64,000 nt of DNA from Anoplopoma fimbria (lineage: Eukaryota; Chordata; Actinopteri; Perciformes; Anoplopomatidae): the NCBI RefSeq assembly GCF_027596085.1, contig NC_072460.1, positions 13,892,326 through 13,956,325 on the forward strand, given 5' to 3'. The position numbers and the translations under genes are program-made. The notes beneath the pieces were generated by a model that had not been told where the DNA came from, did no database searches, and worked only from the letters and a program-made list of their open reading frames with translations. Shown here one piece after another: positions 61,020-64,000 of the stretch (position 1 is its first letter; every line of letters starts with the position of its first letter).

Positions 61020-61400
61020 TAAACAAGGTGACATAAGTACGGATAACACGTCGCAGACATCACTCACTTAACTTAGGACACCGGTCTCTTACACCTGCGT
61101 CCTGGATGAAAAGTCCTTTGTTGTTTTGCTTTACATTGTAAAACTCGAAAGCCCCTGTACGTCATACAGACGCTAAAGGGTGCCTTGTGCGTGCGTATCA
61201 GACGCCAGGGGGCGTGACCTAGTGTCGGTATTTGTTGCCCTGGGAATGAAAGCGAGCTGTCAACTCAGAGCCCACAATGCCACTGTCATTTGCAAATCGT
61301 TTTCCGTGAACAAAACCAGCCTTGACCAAAGGTAGCCTCTTCACGCCCAACGTGCAGTCACCAAACCTCCAGCATCTGATGTTTAACGAGGGTGCATGAA
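61020..61400. repeat. CpG-richer block with internal repeats, candidate interspersed repeat
   Basis: CpG density is visibly higher than in surrounding sequence. Two similar modules, CATACAGACGCTAAAGGGTG and TATCAGACGCCAGGGGGCGT, lie about 45 bp apart, and a third weaker one (GTATTTGTTGCCCTGGGAAT) follows. It reads like a fish repeat, but I cannot name a family. A CpG-bearing promoter is the alternative. Confidence 0.4.
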
Positions 61401-63462
61401 AGGCCTTCACCGTGCCACTTTCTGATGTGACTCAGCACTTAAAAAAAGAGGAAAATATGGCAGATCCCTTTCCTAGACAGCTGCTGACAATCTTCTCAAG
61501 GATGGAACTGATATCTCTGGGATGCACAAATACTGCTGCTGCAACATTTTTCCATTTTCCATTTTTTGATATTTTCATCATTGATTACTCAATGCCATGA
61601 GTTTTTGTTTTTTTTCCTCTTTTCTCATATTTGGAACTTATTTTGAAATAACTTATTCTACTAGTATGTGACCAAAAAGAATAAAACCGCCCTTACTGGC
61701 ATCTTACAGGAGAAAAAATTGTGTGTATATTAACTGTTGTGCGCATTGAATCTGCACCTTAACAATCGATTGCCAATTTCTGTCTCTCATGTTTACTCAG
61801 ACTTGTAAAGATGGAGCACATTTGACAGCATTAGTAAAACTAATGTAAGCTTTCACTGTAGATACACAGGTATCAATGTATTATCCTGTTCAAAAGATAA
61901 GTTCTTAGAACTTTAATGTTTAATACCTGACATGAGCAACAAACACCTGAATGCTTATCCTTAATAATGTTGTTGATAAAGATGCTTAGTTTATATTTCA
62001 AATGGCTTTATTGGCTATTGAACATTGACAGGTGATCTGATGAGCGCTGTGATTGGTGCATTAAGCCCACTCTTCTAAATGCCTCTTTTCCTTTGCGTCA
62101 GCACTTTCTCTCTAACTGCATTCATCAGGACAGATCATTACATCCTTCCACTCCTCTCCTCTCCTGCCTCTCTCTCTCATCCCATCCCTCACTACCAAAT
62201 GAAAGGAACACCCTGGTGTGTCTGAGGCTGGCTGGCAGTGGAGCCAGAGGTGGAAAGATGCAAAGAGAGACGGAGCGAAGATGAAGGCAAAGAGATGGAA
62301 TGAGAAAAGAGAGAGAGAAGGAAAAAAAAGCACAGCCTGCTCTGACTGTAAATGGTGATAGAGAAGAGGAGAGTTTGTGTTGGAGGGATGATAAGTCTCT
62401 GTTTGGGTGAAAACAGTGAGTTTAGAGAAGCACCAAATGGGCATCGGAGTCATTTTGAAAAATTCAGTTGGGCATCTCTGTTCTGCATATTGCATGTTCA
62501 GGTTTTGATTTTTGCCTTATTCCCCTGAAACCCATTGTTTTGACATTCCGAAACATATTTTCATTCAACTGGCCTGGTTACAAGACTAGATTTTTTAATG
62601 ACTTTTTTTAGGAGGTCATTGTTAATTACAGAAATCCAAATCATGATATTTTGCCCTAATTTTCTCCACCTTCACATGCTTTGAATGTTAACGTTGACAT
62701 CAGTGGATTTGAAAAGCACCCACACATTTTTTTTTATTTTCCACATTCATTTTAATGACACTGTTTTGCTTCCAGTCACGAATTGACCCAAATCATTCAC
62801 TTTCAGTTCAAGCTGATTGAACTTTTTACAAACAAAATCATGAGGCTTTCCACCCTCCAACCACTTTTGAATGTTAACAGCCCATTAATGGCTTTTATCA
62901 ACTGTTATCACTACCATTATATTGCCTCAGACGGGGCAAAATGGGTCCCTACCTGCTGTTCCCAATTAAAAAAAAGGTTTTTATTTGAAATAAAAGCATT
63001 TGATTTAGGAAAAGATCATGGTTTGGGTTATACGGTAACTTTGCCACAATGCAAGTAGATTTTGTCAAGCAAATCTGATCTGACCTCCCATTAATAACGT
63101 TTTTTTCATTAGTGGTTATATTGTCAACACTTTCAGTGATTGGCTTGTTTCGTCCATTAAGCAGCACCATTTTCAATCTTCTTTCCATTGGCCGTAAACC
63201 TCCTCACACTCACGATCCACCACTCAGTTTTCACTTATGTTCCCTGATTAGAACTCTTTTTAGGAATGTTCTGGCGCGTACAAATTGCACTTGATTGACA
63301 ACTCACTCATTCTCCAGTTGTTTTTGTTGCACCCATAGACCTTTTTCACAGCAGGCATTTTGATCGGTCATAGCAGAAAAAGCACAGGTGATCAAATTAA
63401 AATGGCTGCATTCCGTTTAGTTGTGCCAGTTCAAGGGTACTGGTGTTTTGTTTGTGCTAGCT

Positions 63463-63545
63463 CAGTGGTTTTCAAAGTGCGGTCTGTGGACCCCCAGGTT
63501 TCCTTGAGGTCGCTCCAGTGGGTTCCCAGCAAAAAAAGGGAATGA
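63463..63545. repeat. hAT-type (Charlie-like) terminal sequence
   Basis: CAGTGGTTTTCAAAGTGCGG then TCTGTGGACCCCCAGG is the typical terminus of hAT non-autonomous elements (CAGTGGTTCTCAAAGTGTGG then GACCCCCAGG). The opposite inverted end was not found in the remaining 450 bp. Confidence 0.55.
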
Positions 63546-63630
63546 TATGATTTCACTATTACATCCATAAGGATCACAATGGCAGAATGTATGACTATTT
63601 TGGTCCTGGGTTTCATACACACCTCTAATT

Positions 63631-63950
63631 AGAGGTCTAATTAGCCAGGGTAATTGAAAACACCTCCAACTCCTGTAGATGTGCAGGGGCTTTAAATTGC
63701 CCAGTATGCCCATTTTACACACAAACCTTTTCACTTACCAGTTTCTGATAAGACTTCTCCTCAGGACTGTGTGGGCATACATATTGGTTGACTGACATCC
63801 CCTGACTATTTTGCTACACTCTAAGATGAGGCAACTCTATAATTCAAGTGTAGCTCAACCCAACATCAACAGGAGCAGAGGTCTAATCAGCAGACTAACT
63901 GAAAACACCTGTGTGGGCGTGCACAGCCTTTACAATAGGCAGGACATTGG
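63631..63950 (+). repeat. Pair of diverged direct repeats
   Basis: AGAGGTCTAATTAGCCAGGG then TAATTGAAAACACCT at 63631 recurs as AGAGGTCTAATCAGCAGACT then AACTGAAAACACCT at 63877. Looser similarity continues through the following 35 bp. The unit spacing is about 246 bp. Confidence 0.55.
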
Positions 63951-64000
63951 CTAAATTACTTTCTGTTTGTTCATATCCCTGTGGTTCTCTCAGGCTCACA

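Noticed and set aside
62112..62495. Minus-strand frame of 127 codons
   Set aside because: Driven by a purine/pyrimidine-biased stretch (CTCTCT / GAGAGA). No domain, no conserved motif, no splice context.

Overview
The window looks like a piece of a teleost (percomorph-type) fish chromosome. It is AT-rich and non-coding almost throughout, with very long (CA/GT)n microsatellites and fragments of interspersed repeats typical of fish genomes. It also carries remnants of Tc1/mariner and hAT DNA transposons. There are no bacterial-style operons, and no long open reading frame survives inspection. Most apparent ORFs are read-throughs of dinucleotide arrays (runs of VCVC or THTH) or chance frames.

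One real gene is visible, on the minus strand: a TAFA (FAM19A) family chemokine-like secreted protein. Three consecutive exons can be read with exact splice phase. These are a 150-bp exon at 51444-51593, a 125-bp exon at 48385-48509, and a final exon whose coding part is only three codons plus the stop (44549-44560). Joined, they give the 94 C-terminal residues, with all ten cysteines at the spacing of TAFA1-4. Residues are split between TAFA2-like and TAFA3-like states, so I name the family and not the paralog. The signal-peptide exon and promoter were not found; they should lie to the right, beyond 51.6 kb and possibly outside the window.

Layout. 1-43.5 kb: sequence 3' of the TAFA gene with no exon I can recognise. 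It holds a cluster of four (GT)n arrays (4.2-5.3 kb), other microsatellites, a 646-bp internally deleted Tc1-like element (25.77-26.41 kb), a transposon-rich patch with a broken hAT transposase (31.0-33.6 kb), two poly-C tracts (35.2-35.4 kb) and several fish repeat fragments. 43.5-51.6 kb: TAFA 3' UTR, exons and introns. The intron after the 125-bp exon has CA and GT arrays in opposite orientation near a weak splice donor. 51.6-64 kb: sequence 5' of the 150-bp exon, probably a large upstream intron. It has the longest CA array (161 bp), a CpG-richer repeat-like block at 61.0-61.4 kb and a hAT-type terminal sequence near 63.46 kb.

I did not find a new biological system. The most useful points are the TAFA gene structure, the splice-site/microsatellite arrangement in its intron, and the hAT remnant that still has a TATA-like box and a start codon. 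Repeat-family matches are from memory of fish sequences, not from a search.
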